Below, one piece after another: positions 1-7,881 of a stretch of DNA of 38,691 nucleotides. The notes under the pieces were generated by a model that saw only the letters and a list, made by a program, of their open reading frames with translations, did no database searches and was not told where the DNA came from. A program made the position numbers and the translations under genes. Every line of letters begins with the position of its first letter. The stretch's first letter is position 1. The DNA is taken from contig CAZBKA010000007.1 of NCBI GenBank assembly GCA_964492365.1, forward strand, positions 1-38,691, given 5' to 3'. The stretch is from JAGLTN01 sp035403325 (GTDB lineage Bacteria > Planctomycetota > Phycisphaerae > Sedimentisphaerales > Anaerobacaceae).

Positions 1-2
1 TG

Positions 3-998
3 TTACCATCCGCCTGGTTGGAGGATGTCTGTTACAGGTGCGTTCCACCAGTTCGGGTCGCGGTAGTATTGTTTCTGCATCATTGCAGCGACGACACCAT
101 CGCTTATGGCGGTTATTAACTGCATGGCGGCTCCGACACGGCAGTCACCAGCGGCGAATACGCCTGGGACGGCGGTTCTCATGTATGTACTCTCGCATTT
201 TATGAAACCAGCATCAGTGAGTTCAACGAAGTCTTTGAGGAACTTTGTATTCGGTATCATTCCAACGAAAATGAATACACCATCACAAGGATAATCTTCA
301 TGTTTTCCGGTTTTGAGATCTTTTAATGTAATTGATTGTACCTTGGCAGTGCCTTTGATCTCGGTGACGACGGAGCTGTATTTTATAGTTAAGTTCGAGT
401 TTGGCTGATTAACTTTTTCCATGAGTTCATCTACGAGCACCCGCGTTGCTCTGAACTCGTCTCTTCGGTGTATCATTGTTACTTTTTTTGCGAATTTGGC
501 GAGATGCAGGGTTTCTTCTATAGCGGTATTTCCTCCGCCGATAGAGATGACTTCTTTACCCCTGAAGAAAGGCGCATCGCAAGTTCCACAATAGCTTACA
601 CCTGCGCCGGCGTTTCTGAATTCATCTTCGCCTGGTACGGCGAGTTTTCTGTATGAGCTTCCTGGAGTGAGGATAACGGTTCTTGCGAGATATTTGTGTT
701 CGCCTGAGGAAACTTCGATTTTTCCGTCATCGAGCTTTTTCAAAGAGGTAACTTCTTTTCCCATTAAAATCTCAGCGTTGAATTTCAGTGCCTGTGCCTT
801 AAGATTTTCAGCTAAGCCCGCGCCATCAATCGAATCAATTCCTGGATAATTTTCGACTTTGTCGGTGTTGATGATTTGTCCGCCGGGGAAGAATTTTTCG
901 AGGACGAGCGTTTTGAAATTATCTCTTGCTGAGTACAGGGCGGCGCCTAATCCTGCTGGGCCTGCACCGACTATTATACAATCATATAAATCAGCCAT
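3..998 (-). CDS. trxB: Thioredoxin reductase (NADPH, FAD-dependent)
   Basis: This is a 331-residue low-molecular-weight thioredoxin reductase, which passes electrons from NADPH through FAD and a redox disulfide to thioredoxin in the cytoplasm. The N-terminal FAD-binding motif GAGPAGLGAA is at residues 11-20. The redox-active pair is C137-G-T-C140, followed by D141. The NADPH-binding GGGNTA motif and the HRRDEFRA phosphate-binding motif follow, and the second FAD motif (GVFAAGDCR) is near the C-terminus. The length is slightly above the usual 310-320. The start is supported by AAGGA a few bases upstream. It lies 24 bp downstream of the membrane-protein gene on the same strand and is probably cotranscribed with it. 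The CGTC active site, instead of the more common CATC, is a small variation. Function is confident from motifs. Confidence 0.95.
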   Translation of the reverse strand: MADLYDCIIVGAGPAGLGAALYSARDNFKTLVLEKFFPGGQIINTDKVENYPGIDSIDGAGLAENLKAQALKFNAEILMGKEVTSLKKLDDGKIEVSSGEHKYLARTVILTPGSSYRKLAVPGEDEFRNAGAGVSYCGTCDAPFFRGKEVISIGGGNTAIEETLHLAKFAKKVTMIHRRDEFRATRVLVDELMEKVNQPNSNLTIKYSSVVTEIKGTAKVQSITLKDLKTGKHEDYPCDGVFIFVGMIPNTKFLKDFVELTDAGFIKCESTYMRTAVPGVFAAGDCRVGAAMQLITAISDGVVAAMMQKQYYRDPNWWNAPVTDILQPGGW

Positions 999-1022
999 GA
1001 TTTTTCCTTGTAATTTACTGGT

Positions 1023-2354
1023 TTAAATTTTGTTTTCTTCTAACATTTTTCCCTCGTTGAAAGATTCAACTCGTTCGGGGAAAAGTTCTGCTATTATTTG
1101 TTCGGTGGTTTTTTCGAGTACGAAAATACCATTTTGCTGTATTAGTCTTTTTGTGATTTGCCTCTGCTGGTTGAAATAAACATCTTCTGAAAAACCTGAT
1201 CCGTTGAGTGATGTAATCTTTACCAAGAAGTTGGCATCAGTGCTTGCAGGTTTGACCTTTGTCAATACAGATGGAGTGATTATCCCTTCTGCTTCGATTA
1301 TATCTACAGTGACTTCGTCGTATTTGCTGGCGATGAAAAGTTCGAGCAGCTGATTCAAAAAAATATCAGGTATGGCAGCCTGACTTAGCTGGATGTTTTC
1401 GGCGGTAGCTTCGTGGCTGAACCTTGTTACGGTCATTAAGGAAGGGGAGTTGGCAGCTATTTCGATACTGCTTTTTCCTGTAATAGAATTTGTTTCACTT
1501 TTCCAGTAGAATTGGTCAATGGTATTGTTGCCTTGGAAAAATGTCACCTGCTCATTGGATAAATCATTGCTTCTTACATAGAAAAAAGTTGCGGCTCTCA
1601 ATCCCATCGTTGCGGCTGGGTTGGACTTCAGATATGTTTCCATGATAAAACCGATTGGAGTTTTTGCCTGGTTGCTTATGAGGAAGAAAGTTTTTTCCTT
1701 TTCTTTCATAAACATTGCGGGCCCAATTTTTTTGAGGTCAGCGACGAGTTGATTTCCAGCTTCTATTGAAGTGTTGTCATATTTGATGGAGTTTACAATT
1801 TCAAAAAAGATATTTCTTGCCCATTCGGTTTCGTTGACAATCTGTTGAACCTCTACTTCTATCGATCTGTTATTTGGCAGGGTTGCAATTGCGTAAAAGG
1901 TTTGTGTTCCTATTAATACCCAGTCGAAATTCAGTGAATTAGAAACAATTTGTCCCTGCTGGGTTATTTTATCTTTTAGAGAGAATGCTTTTTGCTGCAA
2001 TTGGAGATTAACGGGCAATTGGGCCTTTAGCATTCGATATCTGCATTGAGCTATTGCAGTGGTGTTTTGTGAAGTTGTTCTGTAGATACTTGCGAGTGCG
2101 AAACCATCATCGATGAAAGTCCATAGCTTTTTAGTTTGCCAGCCGTTGCTGGTGGGGACCGAGGCGGATAAATTTACGTATTTTAATGTTATCGGACTTG
2201 TTAAAACAGTCCTTGTTTTCAGCATTACAATTAACGCTGCTATTGCGATAGATGTTATTAAAATCAGCAAAAGAGCTAATTTATCCAATCCTTTGTTTTC
2301 ACTTGTGTTATCCATGCCCAGATAATAGTGGTTATTGAATGAAAATGCAACCAT
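1023..2354 (-). CDS. Membrane-anchored protein of unknown function
   Basis: I do not recognise this family. The protein has one predicted membrane segment near the N-terminus (LALLLILITSIAIAALIVML), preceded by a short polar stretch, so the remaining ~390 residues are probably outside the cytoplasm. The body is polar, mixed alpha/beta in appearance and rich in Asn, Gln, Thr and Ser, with few cysteines and no catalytic motif I can name. The start is uncertain: the frame opens at a TTG (2363), with ATG codons at 2354 and 2315, and none has a convincing Shine-Dalgarno sequence. Starting at 2315 would give the compact N-terminus MDNTSENKG before the membrane segment. It is the first gene of a probable two-gene unit with trxB, which hints at, but does not show, a role in envelope redox or stress. 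Confidence 0.75.
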   Translation of the reverse strand: MVAFSFNNHYYLGMDNTSENKGLDKLALLLILITSIAIAALIVMLKTRTVLTSPITLKYVNLSASVPTSNGWQTKKLWTFIDDGFALASIYRTTSQNTTAIAQCRYRMLKAQLPVNLQLQQKAFSLKDKITQQGQIVSNSLNFDWVLIGTQTFYAIATLPNNRSIEVEVQQIVNETEWARNIFFEIVNSIKYDNTSIEAGNQLVADLKKIGPAMFMKEKEKTFFLISNQAKTPIGFIMETYLKSNPAATMGLRAATFFYVRSNDLSNEQVTFFQGNNTIDQFYWKSETNSITGKSSIEIAANSPSLMTVTRFSHEATAENIQLSQAAIPDIFLNQLLELFIASKYDEVTVDIIEAEGIITPSVLTKVKPASTDANFLVKITSLNGSGFSEDVYFNQQRQITKRLIQQNGIFVLEKTTEQIIAELFPERVESFNEGKMLEENKI

Positions 2355-2448
2355 ATGATTCAAATAGGTGTTTGGTTTTTAAAAAATAATTAATTACTGT
2401 TTGTCAGGAGTAATTTGGCAGATTTAAAAAAGGTTTGTATGTATTAAT

Positions 2449-2522
2449 TGACTATGACAAATTATGTTTTTCCGTGTTAAAAATAAAGATATGTTTAATT
2501 AACATAGTCTAAAGGGGGCAAT
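2449..2522 (+). promoter_or_regulatory. Leader of PilZ gene with nested dyads
   Basis: The 74 bases before the PilZ gene contain a TTGACT hexamer (2449-2454) without a well-placed -10 box. They also contain a near-perfect dyad TATGTT-TAATT-AACATA at 2491-2507, and a wider inverted pair GACTATG (2451-2457) / CATAGTC (2504-2510) around it. The dyad ends just before the Shine-Dalgarno sequence, so protein binding or RNA folding there could control expression. This is sequence structure only; function is not demonstrated. Confidence 0.3.
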
Positions 2523-3314
2523 ATGATGGATGAAGTGATGATGAATGGAGCCGAGCCGAGGAAGATTTTGGAAACTGTAATAAACAGTGGATTACCTGCT
2601 ATTATGACCTATTTGTCTAAGGGAAAATGGCATGTATCCAAGATGGTGCTGACGGAAGTTGGCGCCAACAGATTTGTCATGGAGGCTTCGCCGAGGAAAG
2701 AGCCATATCCTATTAATGTTAACATGGGCCAATCGATTGGTATGTCAATAAAATATGATTATGGCAAGTTTGTTTTTGAGTCTACCGTGATAGACCTGAT
2801 GGCAGGTGAGCGGCCTGGCAGCAGCGGAAGAATAGCAGTTTTGCTTCCGCCTAAGATTACAGTTGTAAGCCGTCGCAGCTATTTCAGGGTTACTATTCCA
2901 ACAGAACTCCATGTGGATGCTATGTTATGGCATCGCAAGTGCAGTGACGACAGTAGTGTCTCTGAACCGGAGAACTGTTCTCGCGGCAGACTGATGGATA
3001 TCTCAGCTGGCGGTGCACAGGTAGTGGTAGGTGCTGCAAAAGAGCTTAGTTTTAGTAAGGGACAATTTGTCGGGGTTAAATTTACACCGACGCCTTATGA
3101 TAAGCCCTTGATGTTTACCGCTCAGATACGAAATGTTCTACCGACAGCTGATAATCATAATTACTGTCTTGGTCTTCAGATCGTAGGTCTTGAGGCAAGC
3201 AACGAGGGTTTGGTTACCCTTAAGCGTCTTTGCAATGTTGTCGAGAGCTACCATCAAATTAACAAATCCAGCATAAAGCAGCAGGATTTCAGGACTACAG
3301 AAGTCAAGCAGTAG
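2523..3314 (+). CDS. YcgR-like PilZ domain protein (c-di-GMP receptor)
   Basis: This 263-residue cytoplasmic protein has an N-terminal beta-rich domain (about residues 15-112) resembling the YcgR/PilZN flagellar-brake domain, followed by a PilZ domain (about 115-245). The c-di-GMP-binding signature is intact: R118-SYF-R122 (RxxxR) and D159-I-S-A-G-G164 (DxSxxG). PilZ proteins bind cyclic di-GMP and transmit it to motility, pilus or exopolysaccharide machinery. There is an insertion of about 20 residues (WHRKCSDDSSVSEPENCSRG) between the two motifs. The start is well supported by AAAGGGGG just upstream. The gene is monocistronic and converges on pssA with only 11 bp between the stop codons. 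The target is unknown; the pilus/secretion locus at the right end is one possible client, but that is only inference. Confidence 0.85.
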   Translation: MMDEVMMNGAEPRKILETVINSGLPAIMTYLSKGKWHVSKMVLTEVGANRFVMEASPRKEPYPINVNMGQSIGMSIKYDYGKFVFESTVIDLMAGERPGSSGRIAVLLPPKITVVSRRSYFRVTIPTELHVDAMLWHRKCSDDSSVSEPENCSRGRLMDISAGGAQVVVGAAKELSFSKGQFVGVKFTPTPYDKPLMFTAQIRNVLPTADNHNYCLGLQIVGLEASNEGLVTLKRLCNVVESYHQINKSSIKQQDFRTTEVKQ

Positions 3315-3325
3315 TGATATAACTT

Positions 3326-4252
3326 TTATTGGATGTTGTCAATTTCCGTGGTGTTTTCCTCGGAGTTGACAACATCTGCAAGGGGTTGTTGAGCGGTTAT
3401 CTCATAATCGCTTTTTTTGTGTATTAATTTTACATAGATCAGTTTAACCAATCCGCTTGTGGCGAATCCGCAGAAAATTATCATTGCGGTGAGTTGCAGG
3501 TACCAAACCGCTAAACCTATTATGATTATTGTCCAGATGAAATAGTCGAAAGGCTTTTTGCCTTTTAAATGCTGATTAACGATATGTGAGTATCTGACCC
3601 TGCTTACCATTAGTAAACCAACGGCGAATGTGATAATTGGCAGGCTGTAGACCATGATGTCAGAGATGAGCTTATATGTTTGTTCATTTGAAATCCATTC
3701 TGCGAGCGGCTGGTTCTTGAAAACTATCAAGGTTATGATTACACCTGCGGCAGCAGGGCTTGGCAGTCCAGTAAAACTCATGTGAGATGATTCGTCTTCT
3801 TCGTTTTCGACGTTGAATCTTGCTAGTCTTATTGCGGTACAGCTGACATATGTTCCGGCGGCGAGCCAGATAAATCTATGCAGGAACTTTTCGAAGGCAA
3901 CAGATAATTCGACGTCAGCTATTGTGAACATGAATAATTTCAGGACGATAAACGCCGGGGCGACCCCGAAACTTATAACATCGCAAAGGCTGTCAAGCTG
4001 TCCTCCGAAGCTGGATGTACTTTTGCTCATTCTGGCGACTCTTCCATCGAGGACATCTGCAATCATTGCCAGTGCCAGCATATATGATGCTTTTGTGAAT
4101 TCATTTTCACTTGCGAAAGCGATAGAAGCGAATCCGCATACCCCATTTATCAGTGTTATGAGGGAAGGCAGTATCGATATATATTTTAGCCTTTGTTTTT
4201 GCATTTTTTTCAGCAAAGTTTCTTTATCTCTTTTTGTTTTGAGTTTTGGCAT
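3326..4252 (-). CDS. pssA: CDP-diacylglycerol--serine O-phosphatidyltransferase
   Basis: This integral membrane enzyme makes phosphatidylserine from CDP-diacylglycerol and serine, the first committed step to phosphatidylethanolamine. The complete CDP-alcohol phosphotransferase signature DGx2ARx8Gx3Dx3D is present: D69-G70, A73-R74, G83, D87 and D91, with D66 in front. Several hydrophobic segments follow, consistent with a type II (non-PLD) PssA. At 308 residues it is a little long, with a basic N-terminal extension and an acidic C-terminal tail. AAGG about 8 bases upstream supports the start. The partner enzyme psd lies 11.5 kb away on the same strand, separated by carbohydrate genes. The leader upstream (to 4483) holds an unusual set of G-runs and C-runs listed separately. 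Confidence 0.92.
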   Translation of the reverse strand: MPKLKTKRDKETLLKKMQKQRLKYISILPSLITLINGVCGFASIAFASENEFTKASYMLALAMIADVLDGRVARMSKSTSSFGGQLDSLCDVISFGVAPAFIVLKLFMFTIADVELSVAFEKFLHRFIWLAAGTYVSCTAIRLARFNVENEEDESSHMSFTGLPSPAAAGVIITLIVFKNQPLAEWISNEQTYKLISDIMVYSLPIITFAVGLLMVSRVRYSHIVNQHLKGKKPFDYFIWTIIIIGLAVWYLQLTAMIIFCGFATSGLVKLIYVKLIHKKSDYEITAQQPLADVVNSEENTTEIDNIQ

Positions 4253-4387
4253 TTTCCGGGCCTTAACAATTTAAATTAACCTACAAAATAGTAAGAACAA
4301 TTATTGATTATGCTTTGATGGTATTATACTTCACCGTTTTTGAGAAAAAAACTGTTTTTGCAAGTTTTTTATTGTTTAGTACCAGAT

Positions 4388-4468
4388 TTGCGGGGGGAAG
4401 TTGGGGTGTCTCGTTATTTGAGTCAAAGCGGGGGGTGGGGTAATTTATTTCATTTTTTTCCCCCGCAA
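4388..4468. promoter_or_regulatory. G-run/C-run region with two alternative hairpins
   Basis: Between the esterase stop and pssA there are four G-runs on the plus strand (G6 at 4392-4397, then G4, G6 and G4) and one C5 run at 4460-4464. TTGCGGGGG (4388-4396) is an exact inverted partner of CCCCCGCAA (4460-4468). A second GCGGGGG (4428-4434) can pair with the same CCCCCGC. The two hairpins are mutually exclusive. The plus strand could also fold as a G-quadruplex. On the minus strand the structure would sit in the 3' end of the esterase transcript or the pssA leader. It may be a terminator/antiterminator or a transcript end; function is inferred. Confidence 0.4.
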
Positions 4469-4483
4469 GGGCAACTATTTAGT

Positions 4484-6418
4484 TTATGGATTGGTCGTAT
4501 TTTCATGCTGAGTTATTACTAATCTTATTGGTACCAGTCCCATTTCTACATTTTTTACTGTTAAAAGACCTTTCTCGTTTGGCATGATTTGACCGGTTGC
4601 TTTTATTTTTCCGTCGCATTCGATTGTCCAGTTATACAATTTGCCTGTATCGTTTGAGACTTTAAAGTTTTGCAATCTGCGCAAGGTGACGTCGCTTGTT
4701 ATGGCTTGATTGATCTGTTTTAGTTCGTTTGAGGTTAGTTGCGGTTCTTTAACAAACAGCAATTGATTGACGGTTCTGAGTTCAATGCTGAAACGGTCAA
4801 CGGCATCTTCTAAAACGGTCCAACGGAAATAAGCATTAACCTGTCCCCTCTGGTCGGGTTCTTTGCTCATGTGGCCTGGGTATTTATTGTTACTGGAGGC
4901 GTTTGTGAATACGGGATAAGCCTCATTGCGGCGAATTGAAAGCCAAGGAAGTTTTACTACTGCCTGATTTGAGTTTTTGTAGTGAGTTTGAACGTCATGA
5001 CCATAAATATCCCATGCATAGCTCATTCCTAAATAATCGGTTTGTATTTTATCGAAAAGCTGCTCAGCACCTTTTGACCAACTATCCAGTGGAGAGAGCA
5101 GCATTACTGCGTATGGAGGTTCTGCTGCGGCAGCTTCGAGGCGGTAAACGGCATGATCGACACCTGCAAAAACATCAGCTTGCAGAGCAGCGAAAATATC
5201 ACCATGAGCCAGACCAAGACCAAGTGTTCCTGAACCGCCCATCGATATGCCTCGCAGATAAACCCTGTTACGATCAATATTGTAGTTCTGGATTACCCAT
5301 TCAATAGTGTCCAGCAGACGGTTCTCTATGCGTGTCATTTTATTTTTGTATAGTTCAGGATGTTTTTCGATAGCTTTTGCTCCCCACCACCAATCATAAT
5401 CAGCGGAGCCATCGACGGGTTCAGTTAGTTGGGATGGGCTGTCCAGTAACAGTCCGACAAATTCATCGCCAAATTCTGCGACAAATTTAACATTGCCGTC
5501 GAGTTCTTTTTCGGCATTGCCGCCGGCGCTATGCAAAAAGACAACTAATGGATTTTTATTCAGCTGCATATTGGGTGTCATAACGTAAAAGAATTCGTTT
5601 TGGGGCTTATCGTAACCCCAACGTTGGAGACAACTGTGGTTATAGCGTATTACATTTCTGCTATATAAGGTTGTTTGATTTGCCTTTTCAGGTTCCCAGT
5701 CAAGAATTTTATCTTCAGAACCAAGAGCTTTGAGTATCTCTTGTGAAACTTGTTTGGCGAGTTGTTTTTTCCCCAGCTGGTTAAAATGTACCTGGTCGGC
5801 AATTTGCCATTGCTGGAGATTTGGTAATGAATAGCTGTATAAATCATCTATCTGAACCTGCTTGTAGTACATCAGGTTTTTGGCTATTTCGTTGAGGCTG
5901 TTGATATCCTCGCGTCTTTTTTCATTCCATGCAGGGATCGTTGTAGTTGTTGCGAAGATGGGTTTTGCACCTGCTGCAATAATAGCATCGACTATTTTGT
6001 TGAGATTTTCCCTGTATTGAGCATGTGATGTTCGTATCTTATTCGGATCATAGTAATCGAAGCCATAATCTGGCAGGATGTTGCCTGATTCATCAACGAA
6101 ATGGCAATCCCATATTCCAGCATTGAAGTGAACAACGTCCCATTTTTCTTCACCAAGCCAGTTTTTAATATTTTCGACAACATTTGCGGAAAACATACAG
6201 TTACATTTGGGACGATGAACATTTGCCTTACCGTTCAACAGTTCGCGGGTATCGGGAGTATAATCAATCGATATGGAATCACCTATCAGCAAAACGCGAG
6301 GCAATTTTGGGTCGTCTATGACATCATCGAAAGCCCCACCAACCCCAAAACCAGTATTGGATAATAATAACAGGAACAACAAAAGTGAAGCTTTTAGTGT
6401 TTTTGTGCAATTAATCAT
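4484..6418 (-). CDS. Secreted two-domain esterase: SGNH hydrolase + alpha/beta hydrolase
   Basis: This is a secreted protein of about 644 residues joining two different esterase folds. A signal peptide (LKASLLLFLLLLSNTGFG) leads. The SGNH/GDSL domain (about 35-225) has GDS with nucleophile S48 and the block V pair D208-QV-H211. The second domain (about 265-500) resembles PHB-depolymerase/CE1-type esterases, with nucleophile S392 in GISMGG and an oxyanion-type HSAGG stretch. A C-terminal beta-rich tail follows. Such enzymes remove acetyl or other acyl groups from polysaccharides. Next to alpha-galactosidases and mannosidases, a role in deacetylating mannan is plausible but unproven. I chose the ATG at 6418 because AAGGA sits 8 bases before it; the ATG at 6427 overlaps that site. 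A sigma70 promoter overlapping a strong dyad lies just upstream. Confidence 0.85.
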   Translation of the reverse strand: MINCTKTLKASLLLFLLLLSNTGFGVGGAFDDVIDDPKLPRVLLIGDSISIDYTPDTRELLNGKANVHRPKCNCMFSANVVENIKNWLGEEKWDVVHFNAGIWDCHFVDESGNILPDYGFDYYDPNKIRTSHAQYRENLNKIVDAIIAAGAKPIFATTTTIPAWNEKRREDINSLNEIAKNLMYYKQVQIDDLYSYSLPNLQQWQIADQVHFNQLGKKQLAKQVSQEILKALGSEDKILDWEPEKANQTTLYSRNVIRYNHSCLQRWGYDKPQNEFFYVMTPNMQLNKNPLVVFLHSAGGNAEKELDGNVKFVAEFGDEFVGLLLDSPSQLTEPVDGSADYDWWWGAKAIEKHPELYKNKMTRIENRLLDTIEWVIQNYNIDRNRVYLRGISMGGSGTLGLGLAHGDIFAALQADVFAGVDHAVYRLEAAAAEPPYAVMLLSPLDSWSKGAEQLFDKIQTDYLGMSYAWDIYGHDVQTHYKNSNQAVVKLPWLSIRRNEAYPVFTNASSNNKYPGHMSKEPDQRGQVNAYFRWTVLEDAVDRFSIELRTVNQLLFVKEPQLTSNELKQINQAITSDVTLRRLQNFKVSNDTGKLYNWTIECDGKIKATGQIMPNEKGLLTVKNVEMGLVPIRLVITQHENTTNP

Positions 6419-6445
6419 AAAGGCCATCCTTATAAAATATCATTC

Positions 6446-6480
6446 AGCTTATAATCAAATGGTAATGATGATTATAAGCT
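6446..6480. promoter_or_regulatory. 12-bp inverted repeat overlapping the esterase promoter
   Basis: AGCTTATAATCA (6446-6457) and TGATTATAAGCT (6469-6480) are perfect inverted copies with an 11-base spacer. One arm covers the -10 box of the esterase promoter and the other covers roughly +8 to +19. This geometry is typical of a dimeric repressor operator. No regulator gene is visible in the window. Confidence 0.55.
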
Positions 6481-6499
6481 ATCTTCCGACTACTCTCAA
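6471..6499 (-). promoter_or_regulatory. Sigma70 promoter of the secreted esterase gene
   Basis: On the minus strand TTGAGA (-35, 6499-6494) and TATAAT (-10, 6476-6471) are separated by exactly 17 bases. Transcription would start near 6464, about 45 bases before the ATG at 6418. The -10 box lies inside the right arm of a 12-bp inverted repeat. Confidence 0.65.
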
Positions 6500-6544
6500 C
6501 ATATTTCAATTAATCAATATGCAAAATCAGCATTGTTTAAAGCA

Positions 6545-6573
6545 TTGCTGAATTACTATCAGGCTGGTATAAT
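6545..6573 (+). promoter_or_regulatory. Extended -10 promoter of dinB
   Basis: TGGTATAAT (6565-6573) is a full consensus -10 with the extended TGn element. A weak -35 (TTGCTG, 6545-6550) sits 17 bases upstream. Transcription should start about 30 bases before the dinB ATG. I see no LexA-type box that I can name, so SOS control is not supported here. Confidence 0.55.
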
Positions 6574-6610
6574 TACTAAAAAGCTTTAATATAAAAATAT
6601 CAGGAAAACT

Positions 6611-7777
6611 ATGCTTACTGCTCGACAAATTCTCCATATAGATATGGATGCGTTCTATGCATCTGTAGAGCAGCTTGATAAGCCTGAACTTAAAGGTAAA
6701 GCTGTCCTTGTTGGGGGCTCTGTGAAGGAACGGGGGGTTGTTGCTGCGTGTTCTTACGAAGCCCGAAAGTTTGGTATTCACTCAGCGATGCCGATGTCCC
6801 AGGCGATTCGGCTTTGCCCGCGGGCTGTTGTTTTGCCGGTAAGGATGGGGCGTTATGTCGAATTATCTGGGCAAATTCACAAGATATTTTATGAATACTC
6901 TCCAGAAATAGAACCCATATCTCTTGATGAAGCATTCATAGATATTACCGGCTCATTAAAACTGTTTGGTTCAGCAGAAAAAATCGGCAGGGAAATAAAA
7001 GACAGGATAAAAAATGAGTTGGGGCTGACGGCGTCAGTTGGGATAGCTCCTAATAAGTTTCTTGCTAAACTGGCTTCAGATCTGGAAAAGCCGAATGGTT
7101 TCGTGATAATAACAGAAGAAAATAAACAGCAGATAATTGACCCATTGAATGTTTCACGAATATGGGGTATCGGGAAAGTTACGACTAAAGCACTTGGCAG
7201 CATGGGAGTGACAACTATAAAACAATTAAGAAGTGCGTCTGTTAGTTTTTTGAATTCTATTTTTGGAAATCAGACAGAGGAAATTCAACAATTAGCACGG
7301 GGAATAGATGACAGAGAAGTAGTATCAGACAGGCAGGCAAAAAGCATTTCACAGGAAGAAACTTTTCCTGAAGACATTATCGACAAAGATGTTTTGACTA
7401 TAACATTGCATAATCAGATAGAACAGGTTGCTCAGCGGCTTAGAGCACAAAAGCTGCAAGGCAAAACTATTACGTTAAAACTGCGTTATGGTAATTTTAA
7501 AACTATAACCCGAAGCTGCGGCTTAGAGGCTCCTACGAATATAACGGCAATATTACTGGAGGAGGGCGAAGAGCTTTTTATGCAATGGTATGGAAAATCA
7601 GCTACGAAGCTGAGATTGCTGGGATTTGGGGTCTCTGGGTTGAGTCAGGAAGGCTCAGGTCAGAAGCTGTTATTTTGTGAGCCTGAAGATGAAAAGCAAA
7701 AGAAATTAGATCAGGTTTACGATAAGATTAAACAAAAATTTGGTGATGATGCTTTGAAAAGGGGAGGCGATCGGTGA
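6611..7777 (+). CDS. dinB: DNA polymerase IV (Y-family translesion polymerase)
   Basis: This 388-residue Y-family polymerase carries out error-prone synthesis past damaged bases. The catalytic acidic residues are D11 (HIDMDAFYASVE) and D106-E107 (SLDEAFIDITG). Y16 sits at the usual steric-gate position. The palm and thumb motif GIAPNKFLAKLASDLEKP and the helix-hairpin-helix-like WGIGKVTTKAL follow, and a little-finger domain occupies about residues 235-345. The length is normal for DinB. CAGGAAAAC precedes the ATG. It is the only plus-strand gene inside a minus-strand carbohydrate cluster and has its own promoter. The stop codon lies inside the left arm of an inverted repeat (7768-7826). I see no canonical beta-clamp motif at the C-terminus, but short versions are hard to spot by eye. 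Confidence 0.95.
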   Translation: MLTARQILHIDMDAFYASVEQLDKPELKGKAVLVGGSVKERGVVAACSYEARKFGIHSAMPMSQAIRLCPRAVVLPVRMGRYVELSGQIHKIFYEYSPEIEPISLDEAFIDITGSLKLFGSAEKIGREIKDRIKNELGLTASVGIAPNKFLAKLASDLEKPNGFVIITEENKQQIIDPLNVSRIWGIGKVTTKALGSMGVTTIKQLRSASVSFLNSIFGNQTEEIQQLARGIDDREVVSDRQAKSISQEETFPEDIIDKDVLTITLHNQIEQVAQRLRAQKLQGKTITLKLRYGNFKTITRSCGLEAPTNITAILLEEGEELFMQWYGKSATKLRLLGFGVSGLSQEGSGQKLLFCEPEDEKQKKLDQVYDKIKQKFGDDALKRGGDR

Positions 7778-7826
7778 GGGAAGCTATAGACTGATAGGCT
7801 GTAGCTATCAGCGTTCTCACCGATCG
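7768..7826. terminator. Nested hairpin between dinB and GH36 gene (possible bidirectional terminator)
   Basis: CGATCGGTGAG (7768-7778) and CTCACCGATCG (7816-7826) are a perfect 11-bp inverted repeat; the dinB TGA is within the left arm. Inside it, CTGATAG (7791-7797) and CTATCAG (7805-7811) form a second stem with a 7-base loop. The two genes converge here, so a bidirectional terminator is likely. There is no T-tract directly after either arm, so Rho-independent function is uncertain. Confidence 0.5.
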
Positions 7827-7881
7827 TAGCATTGTTGCAAAATCTAAAAAACCATTTTCCGAACATCTGTTTGTCGGCGTA

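Noticed and set aside
4340..4522. 60-codon ORF on the plus strand in the pssA upstream spacer
   Set aside because: Composition is low complexity with G-run derived Gly/Arg, there is no ribosome site, and it overlaps the end of the esterase gene.
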